A stretch of 64,000 nt of DNA from contig FN649732.1 in the NCBI GenBank assembly GCA_000310025.1, positions 2,181,160-2,245,159 of the forward strand, in the 5' to 3' direction. The first letter of the stretch is position 1. The number at the start of each line of letters is the position of its first letter. Below, piece after piece: positions 38,401 through 49,587 of the stretch. The notes beneath the pieces are model-generated. The model saw nothing but the letters and a program-made list of their open reading frames with translations. It made no database searches and was not told where the DNA came from. The DNA is from Ectocarpus siliculosus (lineage: Eukaryota > Sar > Phaeophyceae > Ectocarpales > Ectocarpaceae). A program made the translations under genes and the position numbers.

Positions 38401-41400
38401 CAGCCATTAATGCCGCCGCCATCGCCGATGCAAGCATCACCCAACGGGAGCAACAGCGCGCACGAAAACGAGCATATCGAAGAGTTCGTCAGCAAAGTCG
38501 CGCGGAACTCGAGCCCCCCTCCAGTGTCCCTTCCGCGCCCCACCGCAGCCCCACCAGGCCAGCGCGAGGGGACGTTCCACACTCGTATTTCGCCCCCGCT
38601 TCCGACAGACACGACCCACTCGCGCGGTCGCGAGGTGCGGTGGGCAGCGTGCGTACTTCCGTTGCAGGACAACCCGGAGGCTGGAGTTGAGGGGGTAGAT
38701 TCTTTGACTCGTTCGATGGCGATGACCACACCTCTGTGCGCGTTTCGGTCTTCCCACAGGAGAGGGCTGATGAGCGAACGTGGTGAGGCAAGATAAAGAG
38801 TGGGTCAGGCGTACACATGGTATCAGGTGAGAGCCTACCACTTGCAGCGTTGCCAAATATTCGAGCCGTAAACGCTGAGGAGCTAAGGGGCAGCACACTT
38901 GCCTTCCATCCGGGGGTAACGCGGAAGAGGTCGTCCACAGAGCCAGCCTCCCGTCCGAGTCACCGGCAACAACAAGCGGGGCTGAAAGCGGGCACAGTGC
39001 TGTTATCGCGGCCTCGATAGCCGCACCTCCTCCGCCGTCTCCCCCTCCCCCTCCCCCGCCGGCCCTTCGCAACCGTCGCACCGTTCTCTCGCCCCTCTCT
39101 CTCTCGTGGTGTCGTGATCCGGTGCCGAAGGTCGGGAGCGGGTGGTTCGTGGAAGAACTTGGGGCTGGCAAGGACGCGCAAGCAATCGACCCGTCGCTAT
39201 AACCCACAACTATTCTGGCAGACTCTGGGGCTCCGGCGTTAAAGGCATATTTGCAGGACACGACTGAGTCGTTCGCCGAAGTGTTCCGGCCAACCGCCGG
39301 GATGGGGCAGACGGCGAAACACGTGGTATCACTGCCCGCTGCCGTAGCTTCCGCGAAGTGACTGCCACCAGGTGCTGTAAGTGTAAGCCTAGAGACCAGC
39401 TGGGGTAGCAGGGGGTGAAGGTATGCGATGGGTAGGAGAACATGTGAGGGTAAGCGATCCCGATTACCCAGCCGAACTAGTTGCGAAAACCCATGGCACG
39501 GGGTGAACAGCACTGCCGTGCATCCGACACCGATGCCATGAAGACTGTGAGAGGAAAAGAAGAATATATGGCTGGTGCCTGGGAACACTCTCGCGCGTGT
39601 GAATGACGCTATCCGCCTAGAAATGTAGCTTGTTCCCCATCTACCCTCCGTCGACATATTCGTGGCTCTGTTCAGGTGATAGATGCACGGGGAAAGGTCA
39701 CCAATCTCACTCACCTCAAACCTTCCATGATAGCCATGGTACCATCCGAACCATCCGTCGTCGCACATGACCATGAAATCATCCGCCGCGCAATCAATGT
39801 CCTCCTCCCTCGCCGACCGCCACACCGAAGGTACCCTCATCATTCGTGCAACCTCCCTCTTTTTCCCGCCGCCCCCGTAGACGCCTGCAGTCAAGTCTGC
39901 GGTTGTCTCCCGCCCTACCCACCCGACGTGCTGCAGAGGCTCGACCACCTCCAGAACTGAGATTAGCCCTCCAGAAACGGCGACGCAAAAATCCCTCCCG
40001 CTGCCACCACCACCGCTTTTTCCTCTCGCGGATGCAATAACCTCCGCCCAGCTGCTCCCTTTCGCGGGCGCTTGGAAATTCTCTCCGCCTTTCCCTGTGC
40101 AAAGAGACGTTCCCCGCCCAGTGGTGTCGGCAGCGGCACGTCTTGTGTCCACCCCGCTGCCGAACACCCCCGCTTCCTCGCCGGCAGACAAACGTATTGC
40201 CATGATGTGGGAAACCCCGGGCCTTCTGTTGGCCGCGAACCGGCCGTTGCCTACGCGGTCTCCGCTTGTGGCGCTGACAGAGGTATAATGCGCACTTCGG
40301 GTCTTTCGCGACGCCTTTTTCGATCGCGTGAGAAGTGGAAGATCCGAGAGAAAGAGCGGGTGGATCATCGACGACGGGGAGAGGGACAGACGTCAGCGAC
40401 GGTGTCAAGGACACGAAAGCGGGGATGTGTGTGATGAGGGCCGTTGAGACGGCATCCAGAACACATCGGATGTCTCACGGAGGCCGACACAACCTCCACA
40501 CAGGGAAAAGAGCATTGTCCTCCACGAAGCAGAAACGAACCCCTCTTGAGATTCGATGCGATAGAAAAATATTAGAGACACACCAGGGCCATCGCGGGTA
40601 TCTAACCCCATTCCATCAAAACAGCCCAACGCCAATCTCCCTTGCTGGAATATTTCCCATCGGGGAGATGACCGAAAGCGAAATTTCGCCCCGAGCGTTG
40701 GTGGTGTCTACACAGCGAGCAGGAACAAGTTTCCGGCTCGAAAAATAAGGCGCGTGTTCATCTTTTGGCAAAGGCAAGTATTGAATGAGTACACCCTCTT
40801 CCCCCTACGATCTGGTTCCGCACCTCGTAGTCTCCAATCATGCGAAGCTCCACACCAGCCTCGGCCACCCCGCTCGCAGCCTCCCGCGCGCTAGCTAAGC
40901 CGACAACGGACAGGTGAGCGACGGTCCCATCGCCGCCGCCAGAAATTATTGACCAGTCTTCTGAACTGCCGCCCCTCCCGTTGTTGATGACACCAGAGGA
41001 TGCGTCGACCCCCTTACTAGACTTAAGTTCGTCTACGCCAGGGGCTGCCGGCGAAGACGGAGACGTGACCCCTTGGTCGGAAGCCCCACACGACCGAAGG
41101 AGGCGGAGGGTTAAGATCGGGAATGCGTCGTGTGCGTCGAACACGGCGAGGACTATCCGCTTGAGGCTGCACGAGGATGAGGCGTTAATTCTGGAAAAAA
41201 ACACGACAGAGGAAGGACAGGGTTCAAATTGTCTCAGGCGTATTTTGCTCCGAATGCTAGTATGAGGCTAGGCAATTTCTCACAAGACGAACAAATGATT
41301 TGAGACGGCGATGCGTACACCTTGTTTGGAGAGCACGGCAGGGATATCATGCGTGGTGAACCACTACAAGGCACGTCCTCTACGCTGTGTCCCCAAACTC

Positions 41401-44400
41401 GAGGCAATGTGAATGTCGGTAGTATCCGGGGGTACAGGTGTGTCTTGTCAAATGGGCGGATCTTGGCAAGCGCGTAAGAGCCGTTCACGCCAATTCAATC
41501 AACGTCTTCACCTCTCGGCGCACATCGGTTCGCCTTTCTCTTCTACGAGTGAAAACAAGGAAACACCGAATTAACTTCGATACATTTCAGAGTACACCGA
41601 TAGTGTGTCTCGGTGCTCGGTGTTCTCGTTGTGTTCTTGATGTTCTGGGACTTTCCAATCTATGCTGTGAGTTGGCATTCAACTATTGCAAGAGCACCTA
41701 CGCCATGTAGCACTAAATAGAGTCACCTCCAGAGAAAAATTCGCCCGTTGGCGAGCCCAGTGGCAAGCAGCGGCTCCCGCACGCCAATCGCGGTAACCTC
41801 AGAAGAATGGAGATCTGGCATGCTTCCCAGGTATTGATAACGACGCCCTTCGAAACCGCCATTGGCGTCACCACCGAGAGAGGTGTTCGGCAGTGTCGGA
41901 ACCTCAACCTCCCCCACCGAGCCCCTCATCGGCACATCCCCTGAAGTTTGATGTAGAGGTGGTAGGCGCCACAAGAACGCCTCGGTTCTGTGTCGAGGAC
42001 GGGGATTATCCAAATGGAAAGGTGGTTATGCGTCTCTATGCCGTATTTTTCCTGTTGGTGGTGGTGGGGAACAGCAAAGCTGGCTGAACAGTTACCGCAT
42101 ATATTGCACAGAGTCGCGTACGGTAACGTCTTCACTACACCATTGGTGACCCGAGCAACCAAGCAGCCAGAGGGCATGTGTCTTCACAAAGTGCCCCCCC
42201 ACGCCGCGAAACAACTCTTTGCGGAGGGGGGTTGATACACGCATTGCTTGGGTCAATTATTCGCGGAAGAAAAGTGTCTATGTATTCGATTAAACTAAAA
42301 GGAAGGAAGATACTACTAAACTTGGGGGAAAATTGATACTTTAGAAACCCCACCGCAACAACAACAATCGTGTATCCCTTGCGTCACAAAACAGTCCTAC
42401 AGCTGCGCGCGGAGGGGAGTGCATGCTTTCGTCCTCTCCGCGAGCACGTGCATACCCGTTCAAGCCAACGACGAGGCCGGAGTCGGCGTCGATCTCGAGT
42501 ATTTCCATCGCCACCCCGTTGGTTGGCCCGTCCAGGCGTTGAACTTCCCTCGCGGTCACCTGCTAGTCCAAGCATATGTGGGTACGGAGGTCGATATATC
42601 AGCGACCTTATCGGCACCTGGTACGAGGAAAAAGAGAGGTCAGAACCCAAGGCAATTGGCATGACACAGGCAACTACGACCCAGCGAGGGTAGCCCAAAG
42701 GATAACATCGCTTGGAGACCCGGTAAAACACAGAACGGCGTCCCAAATGATGTGAAAGACTAGTGGTTCTTCTTGGGACGTGCGTCTATCCTAGCGAATG
42801 CCTGCTCTTGATTTTCTGCACACCAAGTACGAAATCTATCATTTTCGCTTGCTCCAGCACCGCCATCGCCGTTATCTACGCCCCTATCCATTTCCTTCTA
42901 CTGGAAAGATAGAACCCATCTACCCTTTCAGTGCCACCTGGAGTGGTTTTGTTGCCGTGGTGCCGTGTGGCACCGGAGCTGGAGGAAGCCGCCTGGAAGA
43001 AATTCGGAAAACCCGCAATATTCCATCCCTCCCGGATAAAATTAGCGCCCCCGTTGAAGGATAGAAGACGGCGGATGAAACCTGTAAGTTCCGGGTGTGG
43101 AGTCAGGAGGTCACAAGTGCAAGCAATAGACTTTAGCCTCGCTCGGGAACGGAATTTGTTAGTGGCGAAAGGCATATTCAGAAAGCCTTCGGGTTGTCCG
43201 TGCGACACCACAGCCACGTGCTCTGTACATGATTTTAGGACTTCCTCAGAGTGTAGCGCATTACACCGGTTTTCTCAGGCGGAAGTGCCAATGAATTCTG
43301 CCATCGCCTATTCTCCGAATAGTTGTTGGACCTTGGACAGAGGTACGCCAAACACACGCATAGGTTTGATGTTTGCCTCCTGGGTCTACAATTGTAGTGG
43401 CATCCAAATGGTTCATATTCCCATAGAGGGAGGGGTACAATGCTTTCAGTCACGTTCGGTTCTGTCTCTCGTCCCTCTCAACGTATGTGACATCATTTCC
43501 CTTGTTGCTTTCAAAGTCCCGAAGTCTCTGCCGAATGTGGTGTCTCTGCCACTCACCTCGCTGTCGCAGGGGCTAAACCGACAGAGGAGGCGCAGTTTCG
43601 CATCGTACACGAAGCAGCCGCAGCCATAATCGTCACCTCGCGAGGGGCCTGATCCAGCGAAGTTTCGACCTCCATAGACGACAATGTAAAGGTCGTCTTT
43701 CTCGCAGCAGAACGCCGCAATAGCTGGAGAGCTGTCGGAACAACAACGTCACCGTTTAATCAGCAGATGGGCTATTGAATTCATTGACAAGTATTTTCGC
43801 ATGGAATACCACGAGATGTGCATCGTCCCTCCCTCACAGGTGTGACATTCTTGCGAATGTGACTCGTTATGTTCTTGCGATGCTAGAAGACGTCGGTGTT
43901 GTTAGAGGGACATATCCTCCCATCGATGTCCATACTGGGTCACAAAACGTGTAAACAAAAACATCCGCAGCCATCCACGTCGATGTACTTCATCATTCTG
44001 TTTCGCCATGGGTTGACAGTCATGTATTGATAATCAAGCCAGCCATAAGTATCTGCGCATGTGCACCTCCTGGCTACCATATTGCGGGTATCACAGCCGA
44101 CATGGTCGGCAAAAGATGCCATATCGTTTCCATTACGTTGGGTCGATTTTCTGTTATTTTTTACAAAATGCCCATACGACGTAGACTTACGTAGGTATGC
44201 AACGTGCCTCTGCGGTACATGTAGTTATAGCCTTTGACCACGTGAAGGCCTCTGCATCAGTTGCACGAGTTCGGATATTAGAAGGTACTGACCCAAGGTC
44301 GCAACGGCTTTTGAAGCAAAGTACAGTAGGGAAGAGCTGCTGCTGTTGTTGTAGGCTTTTTTTACACATACTGTTGTCTACACTACAGTACAGCAGTCCA

Positions 44401-44728
44401 CGTAGACTAGGGTACTGCTGTAAAGACGAGATACATTGCTTCAGTAGGGATGAACATGCACGCGGCGTTTCAGGAACTTCGTTGGCGATTACCTGACTTT
44501 GCTGGGAGCCATAATCGTCTTGATAACTCTCTTCAAACTCCACACACGCAGCGCTGATGCATCCACGGCAAGGAACTCGCGACGGGGTGTGTTGAAAGCG
44601 CATGCTTCGATTGGTGCAACGCCGTCGCGCAGCTGGTTCTTGAACTCTACTGAAGGGTACGATATCTGCAGCGGGCCCATGAGTGCGGGATGTTTGCACG
44701 GAGGCAAAAATGTGTCCTTGGGTTGCAA
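12539..44728 (-). CDS. Giant WD40 / coiled-coil protein, flagellar type (may be two genes)
   Basis: About 38 exons with good splice sites run without any gap longer than about 1.3 kb. Best-fixed exons, 5' to 3': 44665-44493 (or from Met at 44728), 43723-43557, 43081-42938, 42562-42349, 41941-41727, 41159-40824, ~40290-39715, ~39388-38840, 38733-~38147, 37914-37432, 36923-35858, 35469-35011, 34672-34517, 33974-~33600, then the blocks listed separately, ending at stop 12539. Order: WD40 propellers, Ser/Gly-rich linker, helical domain, Glu/Arg/Lys coiled coils, PPC-like beta domain and low-complexity tail, about 4,500 residues in all. WD40 followed by long charged coils is the plan of WDR87/WDR97-type and other axonemal proteins, so a flagellar role in zoids is proposed. 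This is inference. Some junction phases are unresolved and a gene boundary around 33-36 kb cannot be excluded. Confidence 0.6.
14850..17760 (-). CDS. Beta-rich exons with a PPC-like domain, giant gene
   Basis: Exon ~17760-17360 encodes FRAYFMFPLDVDLEPREHTF ... NARNLPPTPHENRWEMECTA. Exon 16332-15521 opens GKNNPDAFFPMVLSERVAWP and, after a Gly/Ser-rich stretch, encodes FFRFDLPSTGVIVTVVLEVA-DGDPEIMV. It joins 15015-14850 in phase (AA plus C gives Asn) to continue YGPGEYFVGIVSRGNPSRFR and LRVSA. The pattern (aromatic strand, long valine strand, GDP, a central WKSSS, then GEYFVGIVS and a final strand) matches the pre-peptidase C-terminal (PPC)-type beta sandwich known from secreted proteases and some adhesion proteins. 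Its presence in a cytoplasmic coiled-coil protein is a family-level inference. Donors at 15520 (gtgagt) and 14849 (gtaagg) are strong. Confidence 0.7.
18727..20360 (-). CDS. Charged coiled-coil exons of the giant gene
   Basis: Four exons encode continuous Glu/Lys/Arg/Ala helix: 20360-20142 (73 codons; MKRLIAEEEERKRLRKAEED then ELEERRKALAKKRADLEEK), 19669-19536 (EERLKKEAERQAADQARREA), 19228-19077 (EEEEKLKREEDERLAEAEEA) and 18916-18727 (EEAKLEREAEAVREAEELER). Heptad-like hydrophobics are sparse, as in single alpha-helix and MAP7-like rods. Donors are gtgaat, gtgagt, gtgagc and gtcggg. Exon 19669-19536 has no Met. This rod follows the WD40 part in the same strand and order as in WDR87-like proteins. 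Confidence 0.8.
20596..25691 (-). CDS. Low-complexity, poly-Gln and basic linker exons of the giant gene
   Basis: Exons 25691-25477, 25213-24221, 23793-23454, 23065-22773, ~22250-22020 and 21061-20596. The 331-codon exon 25213-24221 is Gly/Pro/Ala-rich and carries a poly-Gln run (CTG/TTG triplets on the plus strand near 24352-24385). Exon 23793-23454 ends in a basic RRKKRREKR patch. Exon 23065-22773 contains REAVDSASMAAQLYSSIASV. Exon 21061-20596 is rich in Arg/Gly (RARGRGRRGSAGRRGRERG), then acidic (GDSDDDSDDDG), and ends with a helix MIEAMMAEQ. Donors gtgagt, gtactg, gtacgt, gtaaaa and gtgggc support the boundaries. These are disordered spacers rather than a fold; exon ~22250-22020 is the least certain. 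Confidence 0.6.
26365..32560 (-). CDS. Helical middle region of the giant gene
   Basis: Exons with clear donors: ~32560-32321 (CVRLVREVLDGRAAAREAAL), ~31665-31488 (VALYRDFRRRYGLQRTAEER ... VLRLFARMVG), ~30630-30410 (SEFVDGEAFLEAFLLVVLCA), ~29600-29050 (low-complexity Asn/Ser/Asp-rich, then IWVDELYPSQHEF), ~28910-28770, 28599-28499 (LQRLKPLLDNFILED), 27238-27084 (ALVRRFMDVFDGQACYLDVW) and 26499-26365 (TELPSICEMQLRGADTEHWQ). The first two core exons recall the helical segment found between coiled coils in several ciliary coiled-coil and EF-hand proteins, where a chain passing YG...LA is followed by LFARFLG-like residues. That similarity is from memory of the families, not an alignment. Several of these exons lack an internal Met. 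Confidence 0.65.
33186..36923 (-). CDS. Last propeller strand and long linker of the giant gene
   Basis: Exon 36923-35858 begins AVVVLAAAGGELTQLGVEY, completing the propeller in phase with exon 37914-37432, then becomes a Ser/Thr/Gly/Pro-rich linker. Exon 35469-35011 (SSYFIRHLSSALAAAIEA ... LMEDTALREAFAARG) joins 34672-34517 (VKATLKAWSPGVMEACS) in phase 0, and that joins 33974-~33600 (NSMGERVVVRVAVDDIDAFA) in phase 0. Exon ~33390-33186 carries VIARSCPTLILTLRQVVDHM and ends GLRGVWSR. Helix-forming stretches resemble armadillo/HEAT-like packing, but no family is assigned. This stretch is where a second gene could start if the model is wrong. Confidence 0.6.
37432..44728 (-). CDS. N-terminal WD40-propeller exons of the giant gene
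   Basis: WD-type blades are recognisable exon by exon: VAPIEACAFNTPRREFLAV...ALRVWSLKR (44665-44493), LYIVVYGGRNF...CGCFVYD (43723-43557), SAVFYPSTGALILSGRDG then ILRVFRI (43081-42938), ILEIDADSGLVVGLNG (42562-42349), VTAIGVREPLLATGLANG then RIFLW (41941-41727), WSIISGGGDGTVAHLSV (41159-40824), FCVAVSGGLISVLEV (~40290-39715), ARIVVGYSDGSIACASL and VVAGDSDGRLALW (~39388-38840), WVVSVGSGGEIRVWNV and CVAGSDNGFVQAWEL (38733-~38147), and LVLSAALDRTLCVF (37914-37432). Phases agree from 43723 to 40824 and across 37914-36923. Blade count suggests at least two propellers. Phase between the first two exons does not match, so one exon in 43.75-44.45 kb is probably missing from this model. Confidence 0.8.
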
Positions 44729-46600
44729 TCTCTGTGGTGCCGCACGGAATTAACTACACGATGCCGGTTCAGTGGTCCATCATCTAACGCCCGAGAGGAG
44801 AGCGGGGGAGAACGGGCGACCAAAGGTGCAGACTGCAGACGAAATGTTTGTGTTCCGAGAACAAATACCAGGTTCGAGTGAAGCGTTACTGCGGAAAAAC
44901 CATAGGGTGAACCATAAAGCCTCCACATGGTGCCACCACACCTCCCTCATCGCTTTCATCGCTGTGCATCTCTTCGCGTCGCCAGACTTTCTTTGGCCGC
45001 TTCGTCCACCCGGATGCATATGCACGCACGACCTCTGCGCATTGCACATGGAAGTGTGCCGGGGGTGAGGGGGGCAGAAGCAACGACACCAGCAGGCAAG
45101 TCCCAACGATTTGACAACTCTGTTGCGGTGCAACCGATTTCACAACAGCACCACTTCCACACACTGTTGTTTGCAATCACATTTGACGCTCAGCTCGCGG
45201 TTGCCCGCTTTTGCTCAGGGTTACGACCCTTTCAAATTGGTGGTATTTACCACCTTTGCTGATACCCACAAGGACAGCTAGAGTCGTCGTGCGATTATGC
45301 TATAATCGTCGCCAGCATATTTCGTACATGGTGCCAAGGAATTGCTTTGTGAACAACGCCTCCACTGCTGTGTTGCGATGCAACCCCAACTGGAGCGGGT
45401 TCCATTTAGACCTCGACAAAGGCAGATGACTAGATTCCACGCACTCCCGAGCTCAAGGGTTATGGAGCAAGTGTACCCCCCCCCCCCCCCCCTTGGTGTT
45501 TTGTTCCCGATGAAACGAACTGCTGTATGCGTATGTAGGCGAGGTTACATACAGCAGTAGACACGATGAAGGATATATACCCCCTGCCCCTCCCGCAAAC
45601 TTGTCGGTTGAGGTGCGCTGGTCTCAGTTTCGTGACTCGCCTTTCCATGAGTGCCGCACATGCACGATAGAAAGTGTGGTATATGTCATAAAGTTTACCG
45701 TAGGCGATTAGGGAAACATGATTGGCCCGCCCGTGTGCTCTCGCCCGTGGCCGGCTGCTTCTTGTGCTCCCCGCTGGTTTGTGTGTTACAGAACTACGCG
45801 ATGTGCGATGTGACCTTTCTTGTGGCAATTTCTTGTACATTTGCCAGTAGACCCCGCTCTTCCTTCACAAGGTTTATCTCAGTGTGACGCATGTGTCCCA
45901 TCTGTACATTGTACACGCCTTCTCGACACCGTTGTTCGGTTTAACCCCTGAGATTGCACAGGCACATATCTTGGATATATTTCAACCCACTGTCCTTCTT
46001 ATTCTAGGTGTTGGAAAATGTACCCTTTATGTATGTGTTTGATTCTACACGTGATGGAATACAGGGCCCCCAAATTAAGTTCCGCCCAGCTATTAACGGG
46101 TGTGAGAGGGTGGGAGGTATGGATAGCTCTCGTTGGTATCCATGCATGGTGGGACCCTTCCGACCCCCTCCCTTCTCGCGCTCTTCCCTCCGTACAAATA
46201 GGCACTCATTGCGTACCTCGGGTTGGTCGTCTGCTGCTGACGGTATGTGTAGTTGCCTCATCCGTATTGCTTGAGGCGGCAAAGAGTATTCCGACACAGT
46301 CGGCTAGTGCTAGTACTATCGGTGCAGCGAGTGCTCCCGCTTCTACCGCGGCACGAACAGGGGTGCTGATCCATGGGTGCCACCTGGGCGCTAAGCGATG
46401 GCGGAGCATCATGTGGGGGGATGAGCAACAGCAGCGCCTTGGCCGGTGAGAGTAGTCGGTTCGGACCACGTTCTTGGTTAGAATAAAGGCATGCATTCCA
46501 CTGCAAGTACGTCCTGCTGCCACGTGTCGAGGTAGAGAAACGTGTCAGCTTTTGTCAAGTGCGGCGAGAAAAGAAGGATGATCCCAAGAAAAATGTAGTT
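44729..46600. promoter_or_regulatory. Head-to-head intergenic region between the WD40 gene and the 46.7-kb gene
   Basis: No exon could be supported here. The minus-strand WD40 gene reads left from about 44.7 kb and the plus-strand gene reads right from about 46.7 kb, so both promoters should lie here, although upstream exons of either gene are possible. It contains a 17-base C run at 45476-45492. No TATA box or named operator can be assigned. Confidence 0.45.
45476..45492. repeat. 17-base poly-C run
   Basis: An uninterrupted C run in the head-to-head intergenic region. The length may vary between individuals or reflect assembly error. Confidence 0.9.
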
Positions 46601-46699
46601 CACACATGAAGCCAATGGTTGCGTGTCGTTCGAAGCTGGGGTGATACAGAGCAACGAAGAACTAAAATGTAGGCCGGGTTCCCATCACAAGGTCGATGT

Positions 46700-48739
46700 T
46701 GCTCCTCCTCTCATTGCGTCTTGCGCTTCGCCATTTTTGCTGTTGTCAAGGCTGCCGCACGGGGCCAGGCTGGCCTGGGAGGAGAGCGCCTGCGTCGTGG
46801 TGCTCGGGACAGGCGCAAGCGAACGGGACGGTGTCTTGGAAGGTCGGTAAGTGGTTTTGCCTCACGCGCCTATCGCGCTTTCTTGTGTCCCCCACAGTTA
46901 AATGGTTTGCCTCGTGCCATCGTTGCGATACACAACACAACATTTGACGACGTGACGTGTGCGGTGATAGCGTTAAACGTGCCAATTGTCGGGGCATTCC
47001 TCCGCAGATGTACGTTTTCCTACAACGTGGTGTGAGTGCCCTGTCCATCGCAATCGATACGTGTGCAGGCAACGCCTACCCCAACCCGTCTATCTCGGGA
47101 CTCTTGGTATTCGCTCATGTTGTCATCCAACTAATTCACAACCCTGTTTCCAGATACGCTCTCGAATACCTGAAGGATAACTGGGAGAAGCTTGGGGAGT
47201 TTCGAGAGGCTTTCTCGGGGGTGGACCTGGAGCAAATAAGGACGGCAGTGCAGCCGTTGCTGGTGGCAGAAGGTTTGTACTGTTGTTAGCGCACGAGAAC
47301 CGACCAGAAATCGGCGTTGGAATGACGGCGAAAATCCTCATCCTGAGCGTGTGGTGCTCCTCTCGCCGTTGTCTTGCGGCGTTTTTCATCTCTGATTCGC
47401 TTTGTCATGTGTGCTACATTCGGTGCCGGTTGTTTATTCTCACTCCGCCATCCACTGGCATGAGAACTCTTTGCTCGTACGATACTTAAGGAAGCTACTT
47501 AAGGAAGCAGTTCTTGACATTTCCTGCACCCTGTGCGACTGGCTCGTCGTACTTGCTTGCTGCCGGCAGTCCGATCCCACAATACGCGGCAAGAGCTACT
47601 GGAGGCTGGGTGCATTTTCCGCGAGGTCAGGGTCGATGGTAGTTTGTGCAGTTAAATAATGGCACTGCAAGGGAACACACACGATAGTCCAGCGCAAGAC
47701 CTACGGAGCCATGACGAGGCGGGCAAAGGCCGATTTTTGGCTACGAAGACGGCGGTGTTTTCGACTTCTACCTCTTGCGTAAGAATGCGTAGCTCTTTTC
47801 CCTATTTTGCCCACCAGTTTGCGCAAGTACTACGGCCTCTTCGTCAGGTGTCGCTTGCGAACACTGCACAGGGCCCAAGATGGCCACGGCTCCGCAGCAG
47901 TTAGGAGCGCGGAATTCTCACCCTCCCCCCATGACAGGGTACCGAAACGTCTTGTTGCCCTTGTCCCCTGTTCGTTATCCTCTCGCTGTTGTTTTCCTAA
48001 AACATGAACGCTGTGACTGCTCTTGTGGCAGAAAAACTGCAACCGAATCATCCTCGTAAGCTCTCCGACCCATCTACCACGGTGCTTGCGGGACGCCTGT
48101 TCCCTTTGGCTGGACAACAATGACCACCATACGCCGGCAAGCGCTGCTCTTGACAGTACCATTGGAAAACCCGGACCAGAAAAAGGACACGAGGAGGAGG
48201 AGGAAGAAAATCTTGCCCGAATGGTCAATGGTGAAGCGGAGCCTCAAAAACTGCCTACCAGAGGAGCCAAGTTTTTAGGGAATCAGGGCGGTAGGTTTGA
48301 TGACACGATGCCGGCCAAAGACGACGACTTAGTCCGTGGAGATATCGATGACCAGGGGGAGGCGCGACGACAGCATCATCAACGACAGTGGCGACCGTTG
48401 ATCCTCGCATCCCCGAGCAGTACCAGCTACGCCAACTACAGTCCCGCTGACGTTGCCATCGTGGAGCCACCCCACAGAGGCGACAGCAGTCATCACGTTG
48501 CGGAAGAGAGTCGCGGCAACATAGCCCCAGAGATCCCAGAAAGTGGTGAACCACCGGCAGCAGCCCCAAACGGAAGGAGGGGTGATTTTGGAGGTGCCAG
48601 AAGTGTTCCGGATCCCGAAGACCATGTGCCTTTGATGTTGCACGAGTTAGCGGCAATGGTGTTGAGGGTGAAGCCGGGTAGCGACAAGCGTTTTCGACTA
48701 GAGTTTGAGGCGCTTCTGCGTCGATATGTGGAGAACTAG
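46700..48739 (+). CDS. Multi-exon gene of unknown function
   Basis: Proposed exons: ~46700-46846, 46898-47031, 47154-47272, 47570-47625, 47672-47778, 47818-47847 (or to 47938) and ~48032 or 48060 to the stop at 48739. Phases agree from 46898 to 47847. Visible segments are AIVAIHNTTFDDVTCAVIAL (beta-rich), YALEYLKDNWEKLGEFREAF with LEQIRTAVQPLLVAE (helical), a basic stretch MTRRAKADFWLRRRRCFRLL followed by LRKYYGLFVR, and a long acidic, disordered C-terminal exon with EKGHEEEEEENLARMV and a final helix DKRFRLEFEALLRRYVEN. Introns 46847-46897 (51 nt) and 47779-47817 (39 nt) are unusually short, so those joins are doubtful. The 5' end and start codon were not identified. I do not recognise the family. 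Confidence 0.5.
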
Positions 48740-49587
48740 CTCGTGACCAAGTCTCTATACCTTTGCCTGGCCGTGATGCAACCTTGGCACGGCCGGCATC
48801 CGGATGCAGCGGAAGGTGACTAAAGCCCTTGACGGGAGACAGTTTGTCGGCTCCATGGCATTCTCAGTGCTGCGCCAATTTATGTAACTGGAGACCTCTT
48901 GTGTGGCGTAGGTGAATCACTGGTGTCACCTTCTGCCTGCGGGTCAGGATACTTTGGAGCCGGGGCGACAGCGTACACTTAAAGATGCGAAAGGTTTCGA
49001 ATTTCGATTTCGGCTTTGCTCGTGTGCCATGACAACCTGGGAGTGCTCGTATTGTCACCACGCGTCAGTCCCCCAAATCTATAAGGTTTTCGGCCAACCG
49101 ATCCTTGTGTGTAATCCAAATAACGTCAAGAGCAACTAATTCCAAGGTACGACCCGCACGCAGCTACACACCAATACGCTTATAGCTGTGCCGAACATGG
49201 TGCGGAGGTATAGGGTGCCATATTGTGTAATCAGCGTACTGCATCGTTCGTTGAACGGCAATCGACAGAAAAACGTATCATCTACATGTCGATACGAAGC
49301 TGCTTGCCGGTACCAATCTATATGTACAAAACAGGTAGTCCTCTACTTCTCACCAAACACCCTACACATCGCCTCGGATGAGATGGCTAGACTCCCGCTT
49401 CCCCAATGGTCCGGAATGTCTTTCCGAATCGATTTCTGCCGCTCGCCACAACAACAATAACAAGCACCATAAAGCCCGCATCCTCCTGCTCGTTCCAAAG
49501 CTCCCTCCCCCGAACCGTGCCCAGAATGCCCTTTAGCCCACCAAACGCTGCGAAATCGTTCTCCGTGCTCGTTTATTCTGTGAGACG
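48740..49587. other. Convergent intergenic region
   Basis: Lies between the stop of the plus-strand unknown gene (48739) and the stop of the minus-strand isomerase (49588). It probably holds both 3' UTRs. No exon, RNA gene or repeat is visible. Confidence 0.5.

Noticed and set aside
43940-44122. A Cys-rich minus-strand frame that could be the missing WD40 exon
   Set aside because: Splice sites at its edges do not give a frame continuous with exons 44665-44493 and 43723-43557, and its sequence is not blade-like.
48255-48656. A 133-codon minus-strand frame
   Set aside because: It is antisense to the C-terminal exon of the plus-strand unknown gene, whose frame has acidic and helical character and a proper acceptor.
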